NCBI GenBank assembly: GCA_009667805.1
Contig: CM019072.1
Coordinates: 34,279,519 to 34,343,518 of the forward strand
Length of the DNA: 64,000 bases
Direction: 5' to 3'
DNA from: Leptobrachium leishanense
Lineage: Eukaryota; Chordata; Amphibia; Anura; Megophryidae
Shown here: piece after piece, positions 21,850 through 34,129 of the stretch
How positions within the stretch are numbered: the stretch's first letter is position 1
Layout: every line of letters begins with the position of its first letter
Program-made: the position numbers and the translations under genes
Notes under the pieces: model-generated
Told to the model about the DNA's origin: nothing
The model's input: only the letters and a program-made list of their open reading frames with translations
The model's database searches: none

Positions 21850-22776
21850 ATGGCAGGCTTGGTCCAGTGTAAGAGCTGTCATGCATTTGTTTTTAGATCC
21901 CATTTTTGGAGGTTTGGAGTGTGCCTGATATGTAGGCAGCTCTCTTTATTGCAGCAGGAAATTGCCTGTTTGAAGCCTGAGATTTGTAAATTATCTGTTA
22001 GACAAACTCAGGCTATGGCTATGACTGTTACAAAGCCACTGCCACAGAGGCCTCCTAGGAGCGGCAGATGGACTACTGTAGGATCTGGTAGACTTAGAGT
22101 TGTGGATAGAAGGCATGTCCCACAGTCTGTGGCTCTTCTTAATTCTTTTGAGGCACTTTCAGAGTGTAGTGGTGAGACGGAAGTAGGCTCAGACACCATA
22201 GTTGAGGAACCACCATCCCCTATGCCTAAGGTATGCAGGACTGCAACCAAGAACAATAAGGAAAAGGTGGGGCATGATAGAAGGCAATTGTTGCTGGGTG
22301 ATTCTATCATAAGAGGTGTTGAGCTGGAGAGTAGTGGTTTGGTGAGATGTCTTCCTGGGGCTACTGCTCGTAGAGACAAGAGACGTATTCTCAATATTGT
22401 CAAACAAGCAAAGCAGCAAGGGGAAGTGGATGTTCTAGTCCATCTAGGGACAAATGACTTGGCTAGCAATGAGGTTTCTGAGATTAAGGAAGATTTCTGT
22501 GTTCTTGGAGGTGAAATACAGCAGATTGCGTCCACTGTGTCATTCTCTGAAGTTTTGCCTGTGCATAACATTCAGGATAGGCAGATGCGCAATAGGGAAT
22601 TTAATTTGTGGCTTCGGGAATGGTGTAGAGAGCAAGGATTTGGCTTTGTGTCCCATGATAGCTCTAATTGGAGCAGAAAGGAACTGTATAAAAAAGATGG
22701 TTTGCATCTTACTAATAGGGGAACATATGTTCTCAGTGAGAAGTTCAAAGGTTTCGCAAAGAAATATTTAAACTAG
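21850..22776 (+). CDS. CR1 ORF1 protein: zinc-ribbon-like motif plus SGNH esterase domain
   Basis: 308-residue open frame of a CR1 non-LTR retrotransposon. ORF1 proteins of this clade bind the element RNA and often carry a SGNH (GDSL-like) esterase of uncertain role in retrotransposition. Visible here: a CxxC...CxxC pair at C7/C10 and C25/C28, followed by a short leucine-rich stretch 'LSLLQQEIACLKPEICKL' (possible coiled coil). The esterase motifs are 'LLLGDSIIRG' with the nucleophile serine near residue 155, 'VHLGTNDL' near 200 (block III, GTND), and 'KDGLHLTNRG' with D/H near 283-286 (the catalytic pair). All three blocks look intact and there is no internal stop, even though ORF2 of the same copy is destroyed. 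The start is the first ATG of the frame, close behind the 5' untranslated part. It is followed by the start of ORF2 sequence, interrupted at 22846. Confidence 0.85.
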   Translation: MAGLVQCKSCHAFVFRSHFWRFGVCLICRQLSLLQQEIACLKPEICKLSVRQTQAMAMTVTKPLPQRPPRSGRWTTVGSGRLRVVDRRHVPQSVALLNSFEALSECSGETEVGSDTIVEEPPSPMPKVCRTATKNNKEKVGHDRRQLLLGDSIIRGVELESSGLVRCLPGATARRDKRRILNIVKQAKQQGEVDVLVHLGTNDLASNEVSEIKEDFCVLGGEIQQIASTVSFSEVLPVHNIQDRQMRNREFNLWLREWCREQGFGFVSHDSSNWSRKELYKKDGLHLTNRGTYVLSEKFKGFAKKYLN

Positions 22777-23037
22777 GAGGGGGGGACAAAAGGGTAAAAA
22801 ACAATCTGCCTGATTGTCCCCCAAAACTAAATCGGAGGGTGCAAGCAGTGGCGACTCTAGGAACAATATTTAGGGGGGGCACAGAAGATACCGCAGTCAA
22901 AACTGGGGGGCACTAATAATTTTCACCACTAAATCATACCACTGAATAAAAGTAAGGGCCCTATCACCTGGTGTGAGCTAAAACACCATCACTAAAGGAA
23001 AAATTTAGTGCGAGTCGCTAAAACTTACAGGGTTATT

Positions 23038-23167
23038 CAGAGAGAGGTGAAAAGCAGGAGAATGACTGGAGAATGGAAAATTCTTGGTCAAAGAATCGGC
23101 TATTTTGACTAGAATTTTCCATTCTCCAGTCATTCTCCTGCTTTTCACCGCTTTCTGAATAACCCTG
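23038..23167. mobile_element. Palindromic Harbinger-like MITE (CAGGGTTATTCAGAGAG ends)
   Basis: 130-bp near-perfect palindrome with ends CAGGGTTATTCAGAGAGAGG and (inward) CAGGGTTATTCAGAAAGCGG. Flanking TTA (23035-23037 and 23168-23170) is a 3-bp duplication, as in PIF/Harbinger elements. A second copy is at 36081-36241. Confidence 0.88.
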
Positions 23168-24447
23168 TTAGTGCCTGACGACCTACTAACAGATCACCTT
23201 GACTGCAGTAGTCCATGAACAAGGTCGTTTGGCGCACGCTAGGGAAACTCTAAGACCCAAGTTGAGACCAGCGTAATGCGGTTGTGTACAGGATAGAACG
23301 TTTTTTTCTTTTCCATACCTATCCCCCACCCTCACAAGCTTGAATATGAACACATCCAGTGAATAACCTCTCACCCCTGCATTATTAAAATCCTCCACGG
23401 TGGCCGTATACCATCCATGTTTTTTGCACACATATATTAAGGATGATGGGCATTGCATGATAAATGCCTCCAGCAGCATGTAGAATCATTACACTGCATT
23501 TTAGATCCAAAAGGAAGGCCAGGTGAGCGACAAAAATTTCCCTGCTACAGCATATAAACTACATGTTTCAGGGCTAGACTTATCCATGTGTTCCTTTAAA
23601 CATGGTCCACACAGTCACCCTAATAATCAACTGCTTACATACTATGAATAGCCGCCAGCATAAAATGTTTAAAATTAGGCAATATATTAGAATTAGGATA
23701 TATGTGGATAAAGGATACATTTATAATAGAGCCGACTGCAACAGCAGCGACATTGCTGACCATATCCATTACTATGGTGTATGGGGCCAAGAGAACACCT
23801 GTGTTGTTGCATTCCTTTCAATTGCCTGTTAATGGACGAGGACCTGTTTTTTCCTGTTTTTTGGAGTTAGCACCAGGCTGAGCAGTAGGTAAAATGTTGC
23901 AATTAGTGCACCTCAAAAAATTTAGTGCTGGCACCAAGTGATCTGTAAAGATATCTCGCACTCCCCGTGTTAAGTATAGGACGCGGAAAGTACAGTAAGC
24001 GCGCGGTACAAATCGCTAATAGCGCCGCGCTAAGTAATTTTTCCCATTTGTAGCGGGAGGCAAACGATCTGTTGGTCAGGCGCTAGACTGAATTAACCTG
24101 GCGCTAACGCAAAATCACGCCGACGCAAGGTTAGCTCACACCAGGTAATAGTGCCCTAAATAAGTATATATATAAATAAGATTACAAAACCCAGAGTAAT
24201 GTGATGCAATGATGCCTTTTTGTTGTACTAACCTGATACTTAAATTCAATATTTTATTTGACGCAATTTGGCAGTTTCCGCTGAATGTCTGATAACTGCT
24301 TCAGCGACTCCACTTTTAGCAAATTACAGTGACCATTCGCTAAATAGGGAATTCACCTTATTTTCTGCAAAATAAATTCCCCGAAATGTGACGGAAAGCA
24401 GAGGAGCTACAGATCATTAGACCCTTTAGATTCTAACTTCCATAATA

Positions 24448-24730
24448 ACCCCTAAAATGCCTTAAACCCAGAGAAATGCAATAAAAATAATAAACAATGT
24501 GGCATTTAGCTACCCCTTAACCCCTAAAATGCCATTAATCAAGGGAAAACATGAAATGAATACACTGAGGCATGTAGCCAACCCATTAACCCTAAAATGC
24601 CATTAATCAAGGAAAAAACAAATTGTATACTGTGAGGGATGAAGCCTGCCCATTAACCCTTAATATACAACTAAACCAAGGCATAAACTAATGTAATACA
24701 CAATGTAATGTATAGTCTGAACATTAACCA
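24448..24730. repeat. About 70-bp tandem repeat, about four units
   Basis: Units share 'CCCCTAAAATGCCATTAATCAAGG' type cores spaced about 70 bp apart (about 24450, 24526, 24592, 24655 in diverging form) inside the hAT element. Confidence 0.75.
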
Positions 24731-25059
24731 TTTTACTGCTGAGCCATTTCAACCCTGTGAAAATGTTTACGTTTAAGTGCACGTTTTTATTTGATGTTTT
24801 ATGACTTTTACATCACACTGAATATGGTCATGTGGGGTATCATTGGAAAGGCCAGAATCTGCCCTTTCAAATGACACCTAGTTCATCCATATACGATGCA
24901 TAGCTACGGAGATACGTTGGTCCGAACACGTGTGGGAAGCTGGATGATGATTTTTGGTGGGGGGGAACATGGGGGGGCAAGGAATAACCTGGGGGGGCAA
25001 TTGCCCCTCCTTGCCCCCCTGTAGAGTCGCCTATGGGTGCAAGCAACATGCGGGGAAAA

Positions 25060-25479
25060 AAATGACAAGCTCAGAGTCGTGTCTATAAATTTTATTTAGT
25101 CAATAAAATCAATGAACTGGAGGCAATGATGGCAGCTGAAAAAGTAGATTTAGTTGCGGTTACTGAGACATGTTCAGTGAGAAAAATAACTGGGACATAA
25201 CAATACTGGGGTACCCTTTATATAGAAAAGACAGAGAAGGTAGGAAAGGAGGAGGAGTGGCCCTGTATGTGAAAAACAACATAAAACGAACAAATAAAAG
25301 TGAGCGAGGTGAACATAGAGTCAGTTTGGGTTACGCTAACATTTGGCAATCATACAGTAGCTCGTGTAGGTGTGATCTATAGACCCCCTGGACAAGTAGA
25401 AGAGCTAGATAATCTGCTGCTTGATGGAAATAGCAAAATGGCAAAATGGCAATGAGGGAAGTTATTATCATGGGGGACT
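25060..25479 (+). pseudogene. CR1 ORF2, endonuclease domain, part 1
   Basis: Reads in pieces as an APE-type endonuclease: '...NELEAMMAAEKVDLVAVTET' (about 25105-25165), 'GYPLYRKDREGRKGGGVALYV' (25213-25275), 'YRPPG' (about 25378) and the end of the 'IMGDF' motif at 25470-25479. Frameshifts occur near 25165 and 25355. The frame continues after the TTAA element at 26697. Confidence 0.85.
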
Positions 25480-25483
25480 TTAA

Positions 25484-26692
25484 CCCCTTAATGACCCTGA
25501 CGTACCCTGTACGTCCTGTCCTCGGGTCTCCTTAGACCCGCGGACGTACAGGGTACGTCAGCGGCGCCAAATCCCCCTCCCGCCCGATACTCACCTCCCT
25601 CGTCGGATCCCACGGCGATCTGGCAGGGAGGAAGCCTGCCCATGTGATTTACATGGGCAGGCGAGGCTGATGACGTCGCCACGCTGCGTGGTGACGTCAT
25701 CAGAAGGTGCCCCCATGTGTTTCAATGGAGGGGGGCTCCTTCGGAGCCCTCTATCTCCCCAACCATTGAAGCTAGGGAGATGCCGTTTGCACCACTGGAG
25801 AGGGGAGAGCCTCCCTTTCCAGCGGTGTATGGCATTAACAGTTTCGCCACCGGATCACGTTGCGGCGCCAATTGGCGCCAAAACGCGATTCAAACCTGGA
25901 GGGGGGCTGACATCTTGGATGTCAGCCAAGCCTCCAGGTCCCCCCACCCACTGACAACCTCACCATATGTGTGAGGATGTCAGTGGGCCAGTTAACCTCT
26001 AGCTGCCATGTAGAGATAAGGGGATCCTAAGGATCCCTTTATCTCCCGATCCTCCATGGCAGCTGATGGTCATATTTGCCATCATTTAAAAGGCCTGATT
26101 ATGGCCTTTCAAATGATACCAAACATGACCAGGTTTGGTTTTAAAAAAATAAAAAATAAAAATTAAATAAAAAAAAAAATTAAATAAAATAAAAAAATGT
26201 TTTTTTTTTTAAAGTTTTTTTGTCTGGGGGGAGTTTAATAAATAGGACCTAGGCTGTCATCTAAAAATAATTAGCACAAAATGGTCAGAATGAGCGCAGC
26301 GCACATAGGTGAACTGTCTCAGCAGTGAAGGGGTTAAAAAGCAAACGCATGTTAAAATTGGGTATTTCTAGTCTCGGGACAAAATTTGAACCTATTTAGC
26401 CGGGGTCTTTTGGGGTGTTGTAGATTTTGGGGATTAAATTACGAAAAAGTGTGTTTTTACCATTTTTTTCCTCATATTTCATATTTTTTTTATAGTAAAT
26501 TATTCGATATGATGGAAATAATGGTATTTCTAGAAAGTCCATTTAATGGCGGGGAAAAGGGTGTATAATATGTGTGGGTCGAATAAACGAGTAAGAGGAA
26601 AATTTGTCCTAAACACTAACAGCGCAGAAACGTAAAAACAGCAGCGGTCACTAAAAGACGGATTTGTGTAAAACCGCCCAGTCACTAAGGGG
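25484..26692. mobile_element. TTAA-target (piggyBac-like) non-autonomous element 1
   Basis: Flanked by TTAA (25480-25483 and 26693-26696). Ends CCCCTTAATGACCCTG and (inward) CCCCTTAGTGACTGGG share the first 12 bases with one mismatch. Joining the flanks restores the CR1 endonuclease frame, which shows that TTAA is the target duplication. Contains a hairpin at 25499-25560 (CTGACGTACCCTGTACGTCC...GGACGTACAGGGTACGTCAG). A second possible element end (GCAGTGAAGGGGTTAA) at about 26321-26336 suggests a nested relative. No transposase. piggyBac-like is inferred from the TTAA target and CCC-type ends. Kolobok elements also use TTAA. Confidence 0.85.
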
Positions 26693-26696
26693 TTAA

Positions 26697-26908
26697 TCTT
26701 CCTGATGTGAACTGGAAAACCAAAACAGCTGGGTGCACCAGGAGTACAAATATTCTAAACTCCCTACTGGGATTATCTCTAACACAAGTAGTTGAGGAGC
26801 CGACCCGTAAAGAGGCCATATTGGATTTAATACTCACAAATGGAGGTTTGGTATCGGACATTGTTGTAGGTGAAAATTTGGGATCTAGTGATCACCAGGC
26901 AGTATGGT
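26697..26908 (+). pseudogene. CR1 ORF2, endonuclease domain, part 2
   Basis: Reads 'LPDVNWKTKTAGCTRSTNIL...LGLSLTQVVEEPTRKEAILDLILTN...SSDHQAVWF' without a stop. This is the C-terminal part of the endonuclease, including the conserved SDH motif. It is cut at 26909 by the next TTAA-target element. Confidence 0.9.
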
Positions 26909-26912
26909 TTAA

Positions 26913-28557
26913 CCCTTTCGCTGCTGAGGCTTTTCCCGCTTCTGTGCTGAGGTCATTTTTAGGCTAGGGTCAGACTGAGGCAGTGCGAACGCGCGTTCTG
27001 GCGCACATAATCACGGCCGCACTAGCAGCAGATGCCGGGCAATGACAGCCAATATACGAAGTACGGTCGCACAAAAGTCGCGCCGCGCAACGCAAGTGGA
27101 AAATGAACGCATTTTTTCGAGAACGTTAAACGCTGCGTACTGACGTACAGAGTGCGCTGCGGCCGCATGGCAGCGTGTGTGCGTGATTAGGAGATGTCAG
27201 ACGCTGCTAATGGTCGGCCAACATAACGTTCAACACAGCCGGATTTCCCTAGACTTCTTTTCACCCCCATCGTCATGAAATACGTCCAGAATTGCGCATC
27301 GTCTGACCACTTAAGCGTATTCCGTGAAAAAATTGCGTGCGCACGCATCGACGTACATTTTGACGGTGGCCGCAGAAAATGCGCTCATCTGCCTAGCCTT
27401 TACCGGTTTTGCTCATCATGTTTAAACGTGTTTTGAAGGCTTATATTAGTATATGACACCGACATATTATATATCGTTCTTTCCGTCAGACTCGGTAGAT
27501 TCATAATATGTCATTATTATATGTATACGTTATGTCATGTCTGTATTTATAACAAAAAATGCAATAAAATATGTATTTTCAATAAATTTACAACGTGTTA
27601 AAGTGTTTTTTTTTCACATTTTAACATGCGAGCAATTGCGGTTATATTTTGTATGGGGTGCGCTTGTTAAAATAATTAGAGATGAGGTCTTGTTACATTT
27701 TTTTTTTGGGGAAAATTACGCGATTTTTAACAAACGCACCGCATACAAAAATCGTTAGTGCAGCATCATTGTTCACATTATAATTGAAATGGGAACAATA
27801 TTGCTAACTAACAACCAAAAAAAAGAAAAACAAAATGTTTATTTATTTTTTTTTTTATAATTTTTTTTAAATATATTTTTATTTTTAATTTAATTTTTAA
27901 AAAAACCTTTTTCACATTCGTGTTTGGTATCGTTGGAACGGCCATGCTCTGGCCGAATCCAACCATACCAAACATTAACCCCTAGCTGCCACGGATCGGG
28001 AGATAGGGAGTTCATTGGAACTCCCTATCTCCACCGTTGGTGGCAGTTAGGGGTTAACTCTAGGACTGGCGTCATCGTCAGGGGGAGTTCCCAGAGGCTT
28101 GGGGCCGACATCCAAGATGTCGGCCAGTTCCGGGAAAGGATCGCGAAACCGGCGCTTTTCAGCGCCGATTCGCGATCAGCTCCCCAGGGGTTAATGCCAG
28201 GCACCATTGGGAAGGGCAGGCTGTGCCCTTCCAAATGGTGGCCTGGGTTAACTCCCGCAACGCCGCCGATCGGGAGGAGAGGAGGTCCGAAGGACCTCCC
28301 CCCTCCCTTTCAGGCGCCTCCTCCGCACATGGGGGGGGGGCGCCTGAATTAGGTGTCATCGCGCTGCCGCCGCGGTGACACCTAATTCCAGCGGCTGCGG
28401 TTCCGGATGCGCGGCGGACATCGAGGATGTCAGCCCGCACCGGGGGGGCCAGCGATCAGCCGGAACCCGGCCGAACGCTGACCCCAATGGAGGACGCGCT
28501 CAGCACACCGGCGGTAATGCGGAGGACGTGCTGAGCGCGTCCTCCGCATTGAAGTGG
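26913..28557. mobile_element. TTAA-target (piggyBac-like) non-autonomous element 2
   Basis: Flanked by TTAA (26909-26912 and 28558-28561) and again removable to rejoin the CR1 frame ('...HQAVWFN' to 'IRTGMEPHH'). The ends are less similar than in element 1: CCCTTTCGCTGCTGAGG and (inward) CCACTTCAATGCGGAGG. The interior holds several hairpins (28485-28555: AATGCGGAGGACG...CGTCCTCCGCATT; 28005-28035: ATAGGGAGTTC...GAACTCCCTAT) and A/T-rich tracts. It may itself contain a nested copy that starts TTAACCCCTAGCTGCC at about 27977. Confidence 0.8.
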
Positions 28558-28561
28558 TTAA

Positions 28562-28879
28562 TATAAGAACAGGGATGGAGCCGCACCACACAAAAACAAA
28601 AGTTTTAGACTTTAAAAAAAAACAGATTTTTCTAAAATGAGATTTTGTGTGAAGGAGTCATTATCAGACTGGAGGAGTTTAAAGGGAGTCCAGGAGAAAT
28701 TTATTTATTTAAAGGAAGCATTATTGAAGGCCACAGGCAATTGCATTCGACTTGTTAGCAAAAACAAAAAAGGTAAGAAACCACTGTGATACTCTGCAGA
28801 AGTGGCCAAAATAGTGAAGAACAAAAAGACAGCATTCAATAATTATAAAACAACTCAGAGTGAAGAAGATAGGCAAACC
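28562..28879 (+). pseudogene. CR1 ORF2, linker between endonuclease and reverse transcriptase
   Basis: Reads 'IRTGMEPHHTKTKVLDF...' then 'ESLSDWRSLKGVQEKFIYLKEALLKATGNCIRLV...' and 'AEVAKIVKNKKTAFNNYKTTQSEEDRQTY'. This is the typical lysine-rich linker of CR1 ORF2. It is cut by the Tc1-like element at 28880 and resumes at 30491. Confidence 0.85.
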
Positions 28880-28881
28880 TA

Positions 28882-30488
<1,607 letters not shown>

Positions 30489-30490
30489 TA

Positions 30491-32090
30491 ATAGATTAGG
30501 CAGAAAGAGGCAAAGCAATTTATAAGGGCTTCCAAAGCACACGCAGAAGAGAAAATAGCTCAGTCAGTAAAAAAGGGGTACAAAACATTTTTTAGATACA
30601 TAAACGAGAAAAGTAAAACAAGGATTAGTTAGATTAAAAACAAGGAAGGAAGGTATGTAGAAGAGGATAAAAGTCTTGCTGACTGCCTCAATGAATATTT
30701 TTGTTCAGTCTTTGCAGAAGAAAAGGAAGGAAAGGGACCTCAGTTAGGAGGAAACACTAACGAGACAATTACATATCAGTTTACAGAGGAGGAGGTTCTA
30801 CAGCAGCTGTCTAAAGTAAAGACAAGTCAATGGGGCTGATGGGTCCACCTAAATTATTAAGAGCTCAGTGATGTAATAGCAAAACCGTTAGCAAGGATTG
30901 GTTAAATAAATCTGTTAACGGGAGTCGTCCCAGAAGACTGGAAATTAGCAAATGTTGTGCCCATTCACAAGAAGGGTAGTAGGGAGGAGTCTGGGAACTA
31001 TAGGCCAGTTAGTCTTACGTCAGTAGTGGGGAATTAATGGAAACCATGTTAAAGGAAAGGATTGTTGAACATCTAAAAACACATAGATTACAGGATCAGA
31101 ACAACATGGGTTTACCTCAGGGAGATCATGCCAAACTAATCTTATTGATTTTTTTGATTGGGTAACAAAAATAATAGATACAGGTGGTGCAGTAGACATT
31201 GCTTATTTAGATTTCAGTAAGCTTTTGATACTGTTCCGCATAGAAGGCTTATCAATAAATTGCAATCTCTGAGCTTGGATTCCAATATTGTTGAATGGAT
31301 TAGGCAGTGGCTGAGTGACAGGCAACAGAGGGTTGTGGTAAATGGAGTTTATTCAGCGCAAGGTCTTGTTACCAGTGGGGTACCTCAGGTGTCAGTACTT
31401 GGACCCATTCTATTTAATATTTTTATTAGTGATATTGCAGAAGGTATTAATGGAAAAGTATGTCTTTTTGCTGATGACACAAAGATTTGCATCAGGGTTG
31501 ACGTTCCTGGAGGGATCAGCCAAATGACAAATGATTTAGGTAAACTAAAAAAATGGTCGGAGCTGTGGCAATTGAGTTTTAATGTGGAGAAGTGCAAGAT
31601 AATGCACCTGGGACGTAAAAACCCAAGGGCTGAATATAGAATATTTGATACAGTCCTAACCTCAACATCTGAGGAAAGGGATTTAGGGGTTATTATTTCA
31701 GAGGATCTAAGGGTAAGTAGTCAATGTAATAGAGCAGCAGGAAATCCTGGCAGAATGCTTGGTTGTGTAGGGAGAGGTATTAGCAGTAGGAAAAGGGAAG
31801 TGCTCATGCCACTGTACAGAGCACTGGTGAGACCTCACTTGGAGTACTGTGTGCAGTACTGGAGACCGTATCTCCAGAAGGATATAGACATCTTAGAGAG
31901 AGTTCAGAGAAGGGCTACTAAAATGGTGTACGGCTTGAAGGAGAAAAGTTACCAGGAAAGGCTTAATGATCTTAACATGTACAGCTTGGAAAAAAGACGA
32001 GACAGAGGAGATATGATAGAAACATTTAAATACGTAAAGGGAATCCACAAGGTAGAGGAAGGGAGTATATTTAAAAAGAAAACAAAGTAG
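30491..32090 (+). pseudogene. CR1 ORF2, reverse transcriptase domain
   Basis: Continues the interrupted CR1. The fingers region before 31260 has several one-base deletions compared with copy 1. From 31260 one frame of 276 codons is open. It contains 'QWLSDRQQRVVVNGVYSAQGLVTSGVP', 'LGPILFNIFISDI', the catalytic 'FADDTKI' at about 31470, and the C-terminal 'RALVRPHLEYCVQYWRPYL'. The 3' untranslated part follows with 'GGGCAGACTAGACGGGCCG' and a TTTCTATG-type end at 32361. Confidence 0.9.
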
Positions 32091-32669
32091 CAAAACAAGA
32101 GGAAAAAGTCTTAGATTAGAGGGGCAAAGGTTTAAAAGTAACATCAGAAAGCATTATTTTACTGAGAGGGTGGTGGATACATGGAACAGTCTTCCAGTTG
32201 AAGTGGTAGAGGCCAAAACAGTAATTGAATTTAAGCAAGCATGGGATAGGCATAAGGCTATCCTAAAAAAAAGATAAATCCAGGTAAAGTAACCATGTAA
32301 TTGGGCAGACTAGACGGGCCGAAAGGTTCTTATCTGCCGACATTTTTCTATGTTTCTATCTCTGCCTCTCCTTGGCTGAAAAGCAGCAGGAGGGGCTTGG
32401 AGCTGCTCAGTAGAGCGGCCTTTTGGTACATGTTAGGTACTCACTCTGTAAAGAGGTGCTGTGAAGTGGCGAGTGAGCTTACGTTGCAATGGCCATTGAA
32501 ACAAACAAAAACCTCAGTTTTGTTGTACATGGAACACATAGAAACGAGCGCAGATGACACCTTTTTTCCTTGTTATGTTTTATACATTAACTGGGCTGTT
32601 ACTCCTGACAGTTGCTGCCGCTCCGGTGAGTATGGGCGCGACGCCATTTTTTTCTGTATTTATATATTA

Positions 32670-32925
32670 CTGTGGAGCTCTGTGATACAGTAATGTGCAG
32701 TGTGTATGAGCGTATCACAGAGCTCCACAGCAGTAAAACTCACGCTCATGCACAGCGCACATTACTGTATCACTGAGCGCCACAGCAATAAAACTCACAG
32801 TAATGTGCAGTGTGTATGAGCGTGAGTTTTATTGCCGTGGAGCTCTGTGATACTCATACACACACCGCACATTATTGAGTTTTATTGCCGTGGAGCTCTG
32901 TAATACGATCATACATGTTACTTGT
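32670..32925. repeat. Tandem subterminal repeat, right arm
   Basis: Several units of the 52-bp repeat in both orientations (GTGATACAGTAATGTGCAGTG against CTCATACACACCGCACATTA), forming local palindromes. Mirror of the array at 21262-21430 in the same hAT-like element. Confidence 0.85.
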
Positions 32926-33001
32926 TTTATCTTTTTGGGGGGGCAGCATTTCATCCATCGCTCCAGGCAGCACGGTGGCTTGGGCCGGCCCTGTCACCGC
33001 A

Positions 33002-34125
33002 CACCCCTGATGTGTTTAACCTATGTGCTCTTCTCTGATTCGTATATTATTAGATATCTGCCATATTATTTTAACGCTTGGCAAAATGCAGTATTTTTAC
33101 AATGTTAAAAATAATAATAGCTATGTGATACATAAGAAAAATGTTCTGTGATCTCAATCTCATGAACAACACTGTAAACAACAAATACCCAAGCTCCAGC
33201 CTTTTGTCAGTGGCTGATCGTCGGCGTTCGGTCTGTTTGGCTGCGTTCGCCAGTTTGTAGTTGCTTTTGGCGGTCTGTTCGGATCGCCGGCTGCATTCGG
33301 CAAATCCCTTTGGCGCACTTCAGGGACCCTGCGGTGAATGCTGAATTTACTGCAGGGTTGGCAAATTGAAGTCACCAAAGTGCGCCGAACAAGAGAGCAC
33401 CAATACTTCGGTCCTCTCTGAATAAATCCTTAAGCTTCTGTCTTCTCTCTCCTCAGGTTTTGCTACAGCTCTGAGCTGTAGGAGATTGTGAGAGGTTTTT
33501 GCTCACATTTTTTGAGTAAAAGAAGTCTGTGATAAAGTAATTGCATTTTATGAGCAAAACTTGAGTTATTCTCACCTTGTACTCAAAAAACTGGAGCAAG
33601 AATCATGGTAAAAATTTTCTAGTAAAAACTTGAGCATGGAAATAGCTACAAGATGTAAATACCAGTTTGCTTAAAACTTGACTTTTGCTACAAGATGTAA
33701 ATAAGGCCGTAAGTGTATAAATTTGAGCAATGCAGTGATTTCTTCTCGTTTGTTACATTCTTGTGCCACTTAGTGTCCAAATGTAAGAAGTGCAGTAACA
33801 TTTACAGTATTTAAAGCCAGGTTTTGAATAGTGTCAATAATATAGTCAAACCAGTGGCAGAGAGGTTTTCAGTCGACGGTGGTGCAATAAAAATACAGCT
33901 TTTAAAAATATTTTAACTCCGCCCACTTACATACAGTATAAAGCGGAAAAAACAATTCACTTAGCACTTTACAGCGGGTATCTTAAATTCACGCCCCCAC
34001 CAGCTTTTGATGCCTACAATTTCCAGAATTCTTTCAATGAAATAGATGGCCAGGGATTAATGGTATATATAATATATAACCACTTTATATGTACATGTTA
34101 TGGTGGCCTCTGAGATATAAATATT
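33002..34125. other. No gene recognised; diverged repeats
   Basis: The segment from about 33205 to 33430 (TTCGGTCTGTTTGGCTGCGT...TCTCTGAATAAATCC) ends like the right end of the CAGGGTTATTCAGAGA family and may be a decayed member. The rest is A/T-rich with no open frame or RNA gene that I can support. Confidence 0.4.
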
Positions 34126-34129
34126 TTAG

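Larger units (their letters stand above)
22846..25035. mobile_element. Non-autonomous hAT element inside the CR1
   Basis: Terminal repeats CAGTGGCGACTCTAG (left) and CATAGGCGACTCTACAGG (right, read inward). The 8-bp target duplication GGTGCAAG is perfect (22838-22845 and 25036-25043). The 2190-bp interior has no transposase. It contains a Harbinger-like MITE (23038-23167), a repeat family also found at 60530-60890, a tandem repeat (24448-24730) and, at 24726, an end resembling the TTAA-target family (TTAACCATTTTACTGCTGAG). Confidence 0.93.

Noticed and set aside
22008..22571. 187-codon minus-strand frame
   Set aside because: Antisense shadow of CR1 ORF1, which has recognisable motifs on the + strand.
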